Made by a program: the position numbers and the translations under genes. Positions 40,102 to 52,361 of a stretch of 64,000 bases of DNA are shown here, in pieces. Location: NCBI GenBank assembly GCA_022453515.1, contig JAJNNY010000008.1, forward strand, positions 930,001 through 994,000, written 5' to 3'. Positions within the stretch are counted from its first letter, which is position 1. Each line of letters starts with the position of its first letter. This DNA is from Astrocystis sublimbata. Lineage: Eukaryota > Ascomycota > Sordariomycetes > Xylariales > Xylariaceae. The notes under the pieces were generated by a model. It was not told the DNA's origin and searched no databases. It saw nothing but the letters and a program-made list of their open reading frames with translations.

Positions 40102-42420
40102 TCGTGCTTCTGGCCGTGGGCGGAGGGGAGGGGAGGGGAGGATGGAGGACGAAGGAAGAAAGATCTTGTCGCAGATAGCGCAGCGACGGTATTCCTATCG
40201 CCACGTGCTATCCCGAGTTGGGTCTTAGTAATTAAAGAAGCTGAAGATACAGTAGAGGATAGTGTAACGTGCGTAGGTAGGGATCGTGGGCGTTACGGCC
40301 GGTGCCCCTCTCGACCGTGCAAGGGAGCCAGCGAGTATAGCGAAGTAATGGGTGTTTATCACGACAAGCGATGAAACAGAAGCCTAGACACGTTTTGTAC
40401 ACGGGTTCTACGGGGTATAACAAGAGAGAGATGTATGTGTCAATGTGGCCTGTTGCGACTCATTTGCTCGAGGCACTAGTGTAGGCGGATCGTCGCGTAG
40501 TCGTTGATGTCGATGTGGATCTGGCACCTGGGTATTTCTCCGATGGGGATCTAGAACGAGGGACAATAATAGCCAGGGTCAGGGACTTGGAAGGAGCAGA
40601 GGGCGGGAAAGACTTGTGTGGGCACCTGACAGGGCCATGGCCAAATGCTGCTTACTCGGGGGAGAACTGATGATGAAGTTCGGGCCTAACGACCTCGGGG
40701 TGCTCAGGTATCGTTGGATCTGCAAAGTGTTCTCTCCGACGGGAATGGGGAATGGGGAATGGGGCGCCGCACCGAGCCCAGGCGGGCCAGGCACCGGTAG
40801 GTAGATCGCCTACTCGCCTACCGAGCTACCTTACACCTTACCTAATCGGAGGTGGGGCACGAGCCCAAGACACCCAAGGCACCACCAAGATAGGTAGGTT
40901 TTACTATCTCGATTTTACTTATATATATATTCATTAACTTTATTTATTATCATTAAATAGTGGTATAGTATTTAAGCAAACTATAATAAAAGCGTTACTA
41001 CAACAATAGGGGTTAGTAATTATTGTTTTAAGGAAGAAAGAGGCTCCTGTATGCGAGCTCCCCTCTGCAGACATCCGAGACACCGGGCGAATCCCAAAGT
41101 TGTTGTAAACGGTGACTTCGAAAAGTACTCACGGGATCCAGCTTTCAGGGGCAGGACATTCCAGCGCCCATCAGCGAGGTACTGCACGATGGCGGCATTC
41201 CAAATAGCGACGAGAAACCAGATGCGCACAAACATGCACACCCATGCGAATCGGTGATGATGCAATGTCCAAGGCTCCAAGAGTCTGGCAGCTGGACTCA
41301 AATGTGCGGTTGTTGACCAGCGTCTCTCCCATGATGCTAGGACGGGGATGAGCAACAGAGACATGACAGACACGACCTGAGATTCCGCCACGCAATAGGT
41401 CGGGGCCACCTCGAAAGGGAGGAACATCCGGAAGCCGGTCAATGTTGGTCGATGTAAGGCGCGGAGAGCGATTTGTCTCTATTAAAGCAAATATATACGC
41501 GATTGGCCGACCGAGGGGCATCATCAGGTTGAATACTTGACTGAGAAACGCCATAATAGTGTATGGGTGTGTGGGTGGGTAGGTGCACATGTTGTTGCCA
41601 TCGTTGCTGTAATACCCAATAAGATACCTACGTGAAATGAGCCATCCAGGCGAAAACCAGATAGTGTTAGTAGGATTCGAATCTACTCACTCTTTTGACC
41701 CATCCATCACAGCGTGTAGGCCTAGTTAAGGGAACGTTGAGCTTTGCGCAAGACGTTAGATAAATGTAGGTATGAGGCCTTCTGGGTATGGGACAATAGA
41801 ATACCGAAGACGATGAGTGGAACCTGCAGTTGTCGCTGTTCATGGCGTTCTTTTACCTTTACTGGAGCTAGGCGGCTCAAAAATTTGTTGGGTATACCTG
41901 AATGGCCAGTATTTCGGGCATGGACAAGCCCCTTCCACCTTTATTATTATTATCGAGCACCACGATAATATGTGATTGGCGAGTCTCGGCGGCTTGCATC
42001 TGGATGCAGGTGGCATTTCCCGCGGCTGGAACGTTACACAGTTACACAGGCTCTACACATGCAGTACATGCAGCTTAAGTGATTGCGAGCGAGGGAACAT
42101 GTAACTTACAGATATCCCGTCCCCCCCCTGTGTGCCCCACGAATCCACGATCCACTTCGAATCCGCCCCAGCATTGGCGCCGAGAATGAATTGGTCCCAT
42201 GTTTACTTTTACGTCACGCAACACTTTCCACATTGTCGCCAATCGTTCCGTAGCTTATTACCTTTAGGTACCTTTCGCCTGCAGATGCACATCTCAACGA
42301 GATGCGAACCGTTGGCAATCAATCAATTATCCGGAAACAAGTGGGCGCCTCCTTTTATGAAAACAGCACGTTGTGCCCGACATTGTACCCGGCATTGGCA
42401 ACACTGCGAAAAACATCAAT
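40102..42420. other. Intergenic region with AT-rich island
   Basis: No confident gene lies here. A possible coding remnant on the minus strand ends at about 40480 and an unexplained minus frame pair lies at 41020-41590. Between them is an AT-rich island (40912-41035). The left end holds the AT-1 promoter, the right end the CENP-O promoter. Confidence 0.45.
40912..41035. other. AT-rich island
   Basis: A block of over 100 bases is almost free of CpG and rich in TA and AA words, in sharp contrast to its GC-rich flanks. It could be a relic of mutated repeat DNA (as after repeat-induced point mutation) or simply relaxed intergenic sequence. Confidence 0.45.
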
Positions 42421-43384
42421 ATGACGACGACTCCCTCGTCTGCGTCCCCCGAACCGTCTGTTGCAGACAGACTGCAGCATGAGATCACCAAACTCCGAGC
42501 ACAAGGTAGGCGTCCCATATAGTGTATTTGCATGCGGCATGTTAACAACCAAAACCAATACAGTCGAGTCCTTGAAGCACCATGTCAAGCTCCAAACAGC
42601 GACGCTGTTGACGGCCGACTCCACGCGCCAGATCCTCCAATCGCCGACAAACAACGCCGCAGCAGAGCAGAAGCTTCTCGCGCGTTGCGAAGAGCAGGGC
42701 GCGCACAAGCAGCGCTGCCTCTACCGCGCCTGCGCCTCCATCACCACCTTCAAGGTCACCGACCCCGACCCCAACGCCGTTGACGGCGGCCACGTCCTCG
42801 GCCTGCGCTTCGAGATCATGACCAATGCCCGCTTCGCCCGACCCTACCACGTCCTGCTAAATCGCCCATACTCCGCCCCCAACCGCCGTTATCTACGCAT
42901 CCATCGCCATACCGTGCCCCAGTGCGTCCCTCTGTCCGGCCTGGCCGCGCGATACCTGCCTTTGCCCACCGCCAGAAAAACCGACCACGACGATGACGAC
43001 GAGCATGTCCAGAAGAAGCAAGACCTGGCGCGCTTCGCACGCGCGTTGCGCCGGGAGCTGGTCCGCTACCACAACCGCGCTGCTGTCATTGGCGACATGA
43101 GGAAAGCCGCGGGCTTGGGTTCGAACAAGACGGTCCCAGACCAGGCGGACGAGTCGGAGCTGGGGCAGGAACTCGTCGACCTCAGCGCTGCGGATGCCGA
43201 GGCGAAGCAGATTAGTCTGCAGTGGCGCGACGGGCGCTCTGGCCGTCTGCTCATCAGCGACGATGGAGAGGTGGTCAAGATGGTAGTACATGGGGACGCT
43301 GGCCAAGATCGCGAGACCGTGCGACAATTGCTCGGTGGCGCTGTCCGTGTGGAAGAAGTGGCTGGCCGGCTAGAGGATCATTGA
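42421..43384 (+). CDS. CENP-O / Mcm21 kinetochore subunit
   Basis: Two exons (42421-42505, 42564-43384) encode 301 aa; the 58-nt intron follows codon 28. The N-terminus MTTTPSSASPEPSVADRLQHE leads into a coiled coil (about 17-45), then the RWD-type CENP-O domain: YRACASITTFKV, GLRFEIMTNARFARPYHVLL, LRIHRHTVPQCVPLSGLAARYLP, an acidic DHDDDDEH loop and a helical RFARALRRELVRYHNRA segment. The family is the O subunit of the COMA/CCAN inner kinetochore complex, pairing with CENP-P (Ctf19) at centromeres in the nucleus. The C-terminal 100 residues are less conserved. The assignment rests on the HRHTVPQCVPL and GLRFEI blocks. Confidence 0.85.
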
Positions 43385-44723
43385 ACGCGATTGTTGCTGC
43401 CTGTTATGAGAGCAAGTTCGATGCAAATGCCAGGGGACCAAGATATCAAGCAAGATCTAGTGCCGGAGCGCTCGCTGCTCGAGTGTGTCCTTTGAGGAGG
43501 GAGGCAAACGGAACTATCGCAACGCGCTGTGTTGCCTTCGTTTTCAGAGTGAGATCTCCTGATCACGCACAGTCGTAGTTGTATTGCACCTACGTCCGAG
43601 GTCCACCCCCTGGAATCATACTGCGTGCATCGCCAAGCGGGTCTGGTTCAAACAACCCGCTTGTTAATTCGAAAGGCACAGGCACAGTACATATCAGACC
43701 CCCGGCCGGATTCGAAACTGCGTCGGAACAAGGCTCAGTCTGCCTGGAGCTGATGGCGTGCATGACTTAGGAGACCTAACCTCACCAGACGTGCTTAGAT
43801 TCCAAAGAAAACAAGTCAGATTTCAGCCTATAATGGAATTGTTTGGTGCCATCAACCTCCACGCTGGACACACATGTATGGAATCGGCTGTGGAACGGCT
43901 GCCATGATCACTTCTACATCTGAGCATTGGCATTGAAGAAGGACGGCAGCGCCATGTCTGGGTTGGCAATAGTTGATGGAGAGATGTGTGTGCGTCATGT
44001 TCATGTTGAACTCAAGAGTCGGCCATTCTTCCCCTGTAGTACGAGATTCGGCACCTCAACCGCAACTGTATCAAGCTCACGATCTAAGCTTCTTCTTGCT
44101 CAAATTGACAATACAGAGACTATTTCTAAGAGTACACGGAACCAGATCTACGTTTGCCGCTATGCTAATAGCACAATTGTTGTGAGAGTCGAAGGGGTTG
44201 AGGATAATAGCTGGTTCGCAGCGTTGTCCCGGCTCACAATCAGCTTTTCTGCATGGCACTCAACGATCTAGTCTGCATTGTCCGCTTGGCGGGCTCTGCT
44301 GTGGACTTCTCGGGTAGAATGGATCCCAGGAAGGTGCAATAGACTCTCACCCGATATTCACCAGGAGCGATCTGGACGCCTGCCCAACGACGTGGATGGT
44401 GATGTAAAAGTTGACGTACGTCTCACCACCTGCCACCTGCCACCTACCAACACCAACATCTATTCTTGACTTTGCCTCGCTCGCTTTGATATCTTCAATA
44501 TGCTGTGGCAGATGGAGGCATTTGAACAAGACACCGAGCTTTTTGGCATAGTTTAGGCGGCGAGCGCCATGATTTCTTGGAAGTGAAGCCGCCTCCCACC
44601 CCGATTGTCAACCTGTTGTGTTTTCTTGGCTCTCCATGATCAGACCCATAGTCTTATATTCTCAATATCGTGGTTATTTTTCTCTACTTGTAGCAGCTTC
44701 AAGCGACGCACTGCCCTCCGATA
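43385..44723. other. Intergenic region between CENP-O and DUF2293 genes
   Basis: No recognisable gene. A 114-codon plus frame at 43927-44271 has no known domain. A 9-bp hairpin lies at 43634-43663. Confidence 0.45.
43634..43663. repeat. 9-bp perfect hairpin downstream of CENP-O gene
   Basis: CAAGCGGGT and ACCCGCTTG flank a 12-base loop, 250 bp after the CENP-O stop codon. The loop CTGGTTCAAACA superficially resembles a tRNA T-loop but no tRNA can be folded around it. Confidence 0.5.
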
Positions 44724-45762
44724 ATGGCTCGTGCCACCTCTTCGCGACGTGGCTCAAGAGGGCAGCGAGATGGAGCAGACATTACTCAACTCATGGTAAG
44801 TAAAGCCTGTCCCGCAAAACCCAGGGAATCCGAAGGGGTAACCACGCCAACGAAGCTGTTTAGAAGAAGTTCACGGCCAAGCGCCGTAAAGGAAAGCGAC
44901 CGAGACCGAGGCCCATCCCAGACGCGCCGCATCAGATGACACTCCGGCCCAGAGACACATCTAGTCCGCTTTTTCATTCAGCCAGAGACACTATTATCAA
45001 CAGTTCTATTGATGTGTTGCCTGGATATTATCACGTGCAGAAAGGTGATCCCTATGTGACTCGACACTGCCGGAAACTGACACAGCAAGCAAACCAAGTT
45101 GTTTATGCTGCTGTCAACAACTTTGGGAAGCACATTGGGATTCACGTTCCCAAGCAAATCTACGACGCAGTCAAAGTCTCACAACAGGAAACGCAGGCGG
45201 ACCGACGGCAAGCCGTCCTTAAGCACGACATGCGCGTACAGGAGCGCTTCAGAAGTGCAGGTACGTGCTAGCCCCAGCAGGCATTGCCTGCCTGTACAGG
45301 TCCCATCCGCAAAGAATGAGTCCTTTACACCCATGAGAGTTTGCGGCATCAAGGCCTTCATCTCTTTCTCAGCCTTGGTTCCAACGGCGGAAGCTGACAC
45401 TTTCAGTCTTGGCCAGATTCCCACGCATCCCTCCCGACGAAGCCGACAAGATTACGGGTCACGCGACAGCGAAGGGTGAGCGCCGTGTAGGCCGAACAGG
45501 GACATTGCCGTTGCGTGAAAAGGCGTTGCGGGCTACCAAAGCCTGGATCCGACATAACTTTACAGACTACGACAAGTTCCTGTCGAAGGGGATGGCCGAC
45601 GAGAGGGCAATAAGGCATATGCCTCCGAGGGACCCAAGAAAGGCTAAGGTTCGGGACCAGACTAGAAAGCATGTAGCTCGGGATATTGACGCATTGGTGG
45701 AAGCATGGGGGCCGCCGACGGCAGGCGCTGCGGTGCGAAATCCCAATACAAATAACCTCTGA
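44724..45762 (+). CDS. DUF2293-domain protein
   Basis: Three exons (44724-44795, 44864-45260, 45407-45762) encode 274 aa; introns are 68 and 146 nt with donors GTAAGT and GTACGT. The N-terminus is basic (SRRGSRGQR, KKFTAKRRKGKRPRPRP), as for a nuclear or nucleic-acid-contacting protein. The middle has PGYYHVQKGDPYVTRHCRKL and then the DUF2293 block: ARFPRIPPDEADKITGHA, RVGRTGTLPLREKALRATKA and WIRHNFTDYDKFLSKG, followed by a helix-rich tail. DUF2293 is widespread in fungi and of unknown function; conserved His, Asp and Tyr in RHNFTDYD may be functional. An AT-rich island follows the stop codon. Confidence 0.8.
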
Positions 45763-46177
45763 AATAGAGACTGTCTATATGAGTCCTCTATAGAATACCA
45801 CGTATACTTGCAGTGTCTATTATTTGCTTATTACCTAATTATGTATAGCTTATTCCAAGCTAGTCCAGGGATTATATTTATATTATATGATAGTGATTGT
45901 AGAATAAGTCTGAATGTATATATTGATTTAAGGCCTATATAAACATTTCATATAATTTTCATACTATATGGCGGGTAGCACTTGGCACCTGTAGTATAGA
46001 AGCGTCATACTGCCTATAACGCACCTAGGTAGATACAGGTAGCTGACAGTAGGGTATAGTACCTACAGGTATCCTCCTACCTGAGGTATGTTAGTGGCCC
46101 AGGGCTGCCTACGAACCCAGATCGAAATTTCCCAAAGTCCTCACAATTGATTTTCTACACCCCACGCTCACATCACC
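45763..46177. other. AT-rich intergenic spacer
   Basis: The first 200 bases (about 45772-45968) are very AT-rich with many TATA-like words and almost no CpG. The remainder carries TACCTA/TAGGTA words just before the CCDC97-like gene. No gene is seen. Confidence 0.5.
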
Positions 46178-47166
46178 ATGGCACCTCTCGTAGGCTCGCT
46201 CGAGCCCCCAGCTCAATACGAGCGGCCGCAACCACGCCCGCCTCGAAGCCCGGCGCATGCGGCTCAGATCCGGGTCCGCAACCGCCGCCGCGAGTGGCTG
46301 TCGCGGCACCCGTCCTACTTTGACTCGCTTGAACATGAGCTGGCAGATCCTATTCTCTACGATGCCTTGATCAGGCGCTTTCAGTCCGCCGAGGAGCGTG
46401 AGAAGGAGGGCCGCACAAAGGGCTTCGGCCGTGTCCTCGAGGTTGATTTACTGAGGGGAGAGGCGCGCATGTCGAGCTTAGCCGACGAAGCACCGCATGC
46501 AGGCGAAGGCAGGGGGCTCCGAAGCTCCGATGGTAACACGTCAACGCCGACCGCAGAACCAACGGACAGCCCTGCCCCACATGCTCATGCTCCTGACGCG
46601 AAGCCGCCGAACATAGAGATGAGTTGGGAGGAGATGGCTGCCTTGGAAGCACGAGATCTCGACAAGAGAAATGCTCCGCAAACTGCTGATGACGGCCGCC
46701 TGCGCTGGAATGAGTTCTTGCGATTGCGCTTCGTCGCTGGCAAGGACGACGATTTCAGCTACCAGACGGTCGATGAGGACGATGAGTACGATGCAATTGA
46801 ACGCCGAGAGCAGGAGGACGCCTGGTTTGAGAACGAGGAGCCGTACGTTTCCCTCTACGCCATCAGATTCCAAAGAAGCATGATCAGTACATGCTCAATG
46901 GCGATTACTGACAGCTGTGACTAAAGTGGCTGGATTGGCGAGAGTAGTGAAGATGACGGTGCAGGTGGAGCAGACACAGAAAAGGCAATCAATGTCGAGC
47001 GGCCTTTGACAGGTGAAACAGGAGGTATGTACTCTCAGTCAAATCCATCTCCCTCTGCTACTTATGGGCTACGAGCATACTCAGCGATGCTCATGATGTC
47101 TAACCCCGGCGGTCTGCATCGGCCATGGCTGCGACTAACATCGTGTGTCCAGTCCAGGATTTTTGA
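46178..47166 (+). CDS. CCDC97-like protein
   Basis: Three exons (46178-46842, 46927-47024, 47153-47166) give 258 aa; the last exon is only 14 nt and codes VQDF then stop. Introns are 84 and 128 nt. The N-terminus has a basic RNRRREWLSRHPSYFDS helix and YDALIRRFQSAEERE, and the C-terminal half carries the CCDC97-type block: RLRWNEFLRLRFVAGKDDDFSY, YDAIERREQEDAWFENEEPG and an acidic tail. CCDC97 has been found with the human U2/SF3B spliceosome parts, so a nuclear splicing link is possible but not shown here. The alternative acceptor at 47157 would give a different five-residue end. It converges on the dioxygenase gene with only 105 bp between stop codons. Confidence 0.8.
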
Positions 47167-47271
47167 CGAGGTGAAGATTATGTATGCTCTTAGAGTATGT
47201 ACATGAGAACAAGTTCTAACACGCCCCAAGCTGGTCAAGATTTTCCACCGCATAACCGTCCATGAAGAGCA

Positions 47272-48421
47272 TCAGTCAAGGTCTGGAACAGGTAGATGGT
47301 CGACAAGCTTGAGGTTCAGGCCTAGTTGCTTGAGGGCTTCAATGGCAAGCTGGTCTCTCAGGTTCTCCGTTTCCTCCTTGGTCGTCAGTACGAAATCATG
47401 CTTTAAGATCCAGCTGCCCTCGGGGACCCCATATTCCTGGGCTGTCGCAGCATCTATCTTCTGCGGTTCCACGATGAGACTCTTCTTAACCCCGAAGACG
47501 GCGTCGGAGGACTCGTACGGATCTCCCCGCATATATAGCGCCCTTGGAATCGTTAACATCACTCTCAACACGGCAGAGTTCACCAAATCCGACTATAACT
47601 CGGCGGAAAACTTACGTGACTAAGTGATCCCAGCCCTCCTTCTCAAACATAAAGTGTAGATGCGCGGGCCGCCAGCAATGCCTGTTCAGCTTTTCCAAAA
47701 GCTTTCCAACCGGCCCGTCGTGCGGGATCGGATAGCTGACGGGCAAGATACACTTGAACCAAAAGTTTCCTTTGGCATCGCTCAACATGACGCATCTCTC
47801 GGTCGGTTCGTTGCGGTCAGAGTGCTGCACATCGTAGTGCCCGCTGCTGTCGGTCTCCCATATATCGATCTTGGCGCCCTCTACCGGTTTGCCATTCACG
47901 TCTTTCACGGTACATATGCACAGTAGCGGCTCGCCCTTGGGATCTGACGACATGCTTGCGCCATTGTCGAGGGTGGGTGCATCGTGCGTGTGGAAGGGGC
48001 CCAAAACTGAACCTTCAGTAGTGTTGGGTGGCTTTGGATGATTGATACTATCGACTAGGAGAGAAAGACCTAGGATGTCGGATAGCAGAATGAATTCCTA
48101 GATGAAGGATTTCATCTATCAGCAATGGCACTCATGTGATTGGCGGCCGCTTATGGATGCCGGAGTGTACCAGTAGAGACTCACTTGGCGAACATCACTA
48201 CTGATCTGGCCGCATTTCACAAGGAAGTTGAGAGCGGCCATCCATTCGTCGGAGCTGATGCGTGTCTCTCTGGCGAAATCGTGAATGTGTGTGACCAAGC
48301 GTTCCATCACATACGTCAAGCGTCGGTCATTGCTTTGCGAGTTGATCTTAATGGTGTTTGGCGTGATGTTATCAATGGTCAGATTCAGCAGAGCTGGTAT
48401 CGAGCCCTCGGCTGGCGCCAT
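47272..48421 (-). CDS. Intradiol ring-cleavage dioxygenase (hydroxyquinol/catechol 1,2-dioxygenase)
   Basis: Three exons (48421-48185, 48097-47616, 47542-47272) encode 329 aa; introns are 87 and 73 nt. The N-terminal helical dimerisation domain (about 20-110, THIHDFARETRISSDEWMAAL) is followed by the catalytic beta-sandwich with GPFHTHDAP, IDIWETDSSGHYDVQ and the four Fe(III) ligands Tyr167, Tyr201 (in YPIP), His225 and His227 (in RPAHLHF). The family opens an aromatic ring between two hydroxyls, giving cis,cis-muconate or maleylacetate, usually in the cytosol. Length and N-terminal domain fit hydroxyquinol 1,2-dioxygenase best, but substrate choice cannot be proven. No other aromatic-catabolic gene lies nearby. 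The start at ATG 48421 gives MAPAEGS. Confidence 0.92.
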
Positions 48422-50231
48422 GTTGTGGTCGTTGATGTGACGATGATGATTGGGTTGGGGTAGGTAGTTGCGATGCGAGCTATTGGGGCCTGGCGAGAAA
48501 GATGCGTAAAGGAGCAATGCAACGTAAGGCGAGGCGCACCCGTCTACTTATCTCACGAAGCAGACTTGATTATGAGCTTGCCCAAAGAGGAATTACAAAG
48601 CCTGATGAAAACGCCAGTTCTCATGACTACTCGTTATGTAAGTCTCAGTCATCATCGTAGTTCCGCTAAATCTCCTCGTCGAGCCGGCAGTTGTTTCAGT
48701 AGGCAGCGAATTATGAACAGCCCGCGGGGAACAAGATTGTCCCTGTCCCACATGGACCGTGGGACATTTGCAAGCAGCCTTAGGTAAGTACTTTACCTGG
48801 GCATAAAGCGTGTCCACTTAATGCAGTTGAGTAACCTTCACAGGTTGGATGTGTGACCCAATCGACATGTGTCTGCAGTGCAGTGAGGCACAGACAGGTA
48901 CTTAGACGGATAAAGAAATCTGAGCTGGTTCAGAAAAACGGAGTTATTGGCGGGGTACTACTGTAAGATGCAGGAGGGGTCCGAGCTTGACGCGGGGCGC
49001 GTTAACGACGAGGGGAAATGATAGGACGACTTCCAAGCTACAGTAACACGCACATGTAACATGGGAGCGAATCATCTCGCCGAGATTAGTATACGGAATT
49101 GAAAGGTACATTTCCCTCATTCTCAGAGACATACTACATTAGATGCAGACTGTAGTTTAAGTGGGCCGGTCCGTCAAACATGCAGGAACCCTGAAATCGC
49201 CATTATGACTTTTGGCCGATGCTGCCGTCTATGTAACCTTGATGAAGATCGCGGAGGAAATACAAAATGCCGAGTTGTCCGACCTTCTCGCCGCGCTACA
49301 CATATGATTTGTACAACTCTATGAGACCATTCGTAATCGCTGTTGTAATAGCCACTTATTTACATATCCTCATATTCTATAGCATGGTAAAATGATATAA
49401 GCAATTGATGGAGATAATCCACTCACCAGAGACGGGTTGTCCAGGGAACTATTGGTGTGTAGATATGAGAGCCATGAATTGGATTAATTTAGCGTGTACA
49501 AACGTAGGTTTTGTTCCCTCATCGCATCTCTATATGACGGAGAGTAGCGAGGTTGTATATGAATATCTGTTGCATTGCTTTTTCATACATCATGAATATA
49601 GAGAAGCTAAGAATTTCGTATTAATCATCAGAGCCCATTGCTAACCGATAATGGTGCGAAAGTCCAGCTAGAGAAATTCCTATCAACATACCAATCACGG
49701 ACTATGGTTCATATTATATCTAAGGACCTCTTAGTTGCTGAATTTAGTAGAAGGCATGATGAGTAGCGAAGTAATTAGACACTTACATCACAGGTGAACT
49801 ACTAGACAGTCTCTATGAAATTGAGGTACCTTGTATAAAGCACACAGCTATGCTAAAGACTGAATATCAGTACATAGCTTATAGATATTACCATATATTT
49901 TCACACTTTGTTAACAGGAGTCAGGAAGTTTTGTATGGTATCCTCGTGTATTGTGACAGATCAACGCTGGAGTAAAGAAACAACCGCTAAGGGGCAACTT
50001 GCTCAGCAAGCAACCGCATAACACAAACCGAGTCCGCTATTGATAATTACAAGACAGAAATAGCCTAGATGGCGAACAGGGATACATCGCAGATATAGCA
50101 GACCTTGCCCAGCAGCAGCGACTGACAGTGGCAACCTGCCAGCTTGTGCTCAAACGCCACCAACGAAAGGACATAAACGTTAACCCGACCCTGAACCTGA
50201 GCCCAACCTAGCGGCAAGAAATCAAGCATTA
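48422..50231. other. Gene-free region, partly AT-rich
   Basis: The left part should hold the dioxygenase promoter. From about 49260 to 49960 the sequence is AT-rich with in-frame stops and one weak trace (about 49840-49875, plus strand) reminiscent of the end of a copia-type RNase H region. No gene is called. Confidence 0.4.
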
Positions 50232-50579
50232 CTACTGATCTCTGCATCGTCTTGATGAGCTTGATTGGCCTCCTGGAGGGGGGTAGAAGTCTGCGTCGCG
50301 ATAGGTGTACTTGGTGGCGTTTCTTCGGCTCCAATGACCGCCGTCGTTATCGTCATCTTTATTCTTCCTGCCCGCCTCCTTCGTGTCCTGGGAATGCTTG
50401 CACTCTCTGCACAATTCATATTTAGGTTCTTGAATTGGAGTGACCCCATTTGAGCACCGTCCAAAATCTACCCTCTGAGCAATGGCCCTTGTACATCTCT
50501 GCTCTTTTGTGCCACCAGACGTTTGCCAGGAACAGCCCGGGGTGCGGCAATAGATTGTGGTGGTGGTTTTGCGACACAT
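50232..50579 (-). CDS. Possible small cysteine-rich protein
   Basis: A single ATG-initiated frame of 115 aa starts MCRKTTTTIYCRTPGCSW and continues with further cysteines at EQRCTRA, GRCSNG and ELCRECK, then a charged and Ser-rich C-terminal half. The Cys spacing resembles small unnamed fungal proteins with paired cysteines, perhaps zinc-binding, but I do not recognise a defined family. There is no signal peptide, so it is not an obvious secreted effector. A TATA box 308 bp upstream supports transcription. It may be a chance frame; the moderate length and Cys pattern are the only coding evidence. Confidence 0.4.
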   Translation of the reverse strand: MCRKTTTTIYCRTPGCSWQTSGGTKEQRCTRAIAQRVDFGRCSNGVTPIQEPKYELCRECKHSQDTKEAGRKNKDDDNDGGHWSRRNATKYTYRDADFYPPPGGQSSSSRRCRDQ

Positions 50580-52361
50580 GGTTGGCTTTGTAGTGTGTAG
50601 TGTGTATGCTAATCTCAGGACTAATGGTTAGTTCCGCGGAAGCCGTTGTTCTAGGGTCAGGCATGGGGGGATAGTTGTGCACCTAGACGATGTGTCTCTG
50701 TTGCTTGGATGTACTGACAGTTGTGCAATAGCGGTGTCGATGTGGGGGTGTTGTTGTTGTTGCTTCAGGTTGATAAACAATATGTGATAGAGTGAATTGG
50801 TTCTCGGATGTTGGTATGATGAGTTGCTTGCAACTGTGAGTTTGCTGACAAGAAACAGAGACGCAGAAACTGGGAGAGATCCAGCCCTTATATATTCCAT
50901 ATGTAGTCGAGGAGGGAGCCAGATGTGAAGGCCAGCCTCCCTAGTACAGCGTGGTGCTACATTCTATTGTTGTTTGCCATTGCGCAAGGCGAGTGTGCGA
51001 TGGACTGTAGGGAGACTTTGAAGTGTGGTGTAACATTATCCAGCATCATGTGATACAATGGGGCAAAGGGGATCGTGTCTTAACAGCCAACTTCACGTAC
51101 GTAGCGTTGCCCTTTACTATCCTTACCTAGATAGTGTACCACGTGAAACTTGAGTATGTGGTGGCTGAGCCAACCTGACAATGTATGATGCTATCTACCA
51201 CTCCCTGCTTGCAGTGTGCAAAGTGAGTATTTGCAGTATGCAAAGTGGGTGTGTGGTGGCAACTCGAGGTGCGTCAAGGGATATTAGCGAAAATGTCCGA
51301 TAGCAATACTAGCAACATTCAACTTCATATGATCACAACTAAACAAATAATTAATGGGACAGCGACTATTCATAAAGTCTGTCGTGTTTTCTTAACAGTA
51401 AAGGGTGCAATAAATAGGAAGGTTTAAATATAACAGAAGTTTAATCACGATAAATAGTAATGATCTTAAGAAGCCCAAATCTATTTTCCCTTATACAGAT
51501 AAACAAACTATGAGGGATGTTCCGTGTTCAAATAATATTCAGACAGTGTTACCTGGATAGGTACAGGAGGAACTGGTCTTGGGTTGAGGTCACGCATCTT
51601 AACATAGTAAATATCTCCCTACCTCAGTAACGACAGCTTGGTCGTCAGCCTGAAACATACCGCTGTTGTAGTGATGTTATTGCTTGACCTCATGGAGGGA
51701 ATAACTAGGGTTTGCCATTTCGCCACTGAGTACAACGCAATCAATTTTCCGGCCGTTGTCCAAAGCCCACATAGCCCAGCCCAAAGTAGGTAGACATCAG
51801 AGCAAAGGCCGCATAGAGGCCGAAGCTCAGTACAGTACCAACCCATTGAGTTGGCTCGAATTCACATACTGAATCCAGGTAGCGGATTGACCTGTTTCTA
51901 TGTCGCTGATTGTATTCGCTAGATTCTCAGCTTCACATTGCGATATGTGCGGGGGTGATACGCCAGATGGCGAGTTGCAACCCTGCCCATTCGAGTTGTG
52001 AGAACGTACCTTGATGGAGTAGCTATGTATCATCAGAGGCACTCTTGTGCAATAAAGTGCTCATCATGAAAGCATACCCATTCTCTCCTGCATCAGTACT
52101 TTCGTCGAGGCTTCGTTATCGCTGCCGCCCGTAGGGTCCGGTAAACAGCCACATAATTTTGAGAAAGGTTATGGGTATTTGAACGCGACGGCTGGGCACG
52201 TTGCGATAGGCCGAACGAGCAGGATTCGTAGAAGATTGGGTATATTATCGTATGGTCTAATGCGGTTGCTGTTCTTTTGTTATATACATTACACGCCTTT
52301 TTCGGCAGATCAGCCCGGACCTTTATGTTTCATGAAGTCTAATATGCGTCATCCCAAGTCA
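50580..52361. other. Gene-free region, partly AT-rich
   Basis: It holds a TATA box for the small Cys-rich frame and a short CAA/TTG repeat near 50750. An AT-rich island lies at about 51325-51560. No gene is recognised before the Pth11-like gene. Confidence 0.45.
50887..50894 (-). promoter_or_regulatory. TATA box upstream of small Cys-rich frame
   Basis: On the minus strand the sequence reads TATATAAG followed by GGCTGG, 308 bp upstream of the ATG at 50579. Confidence 0.4.
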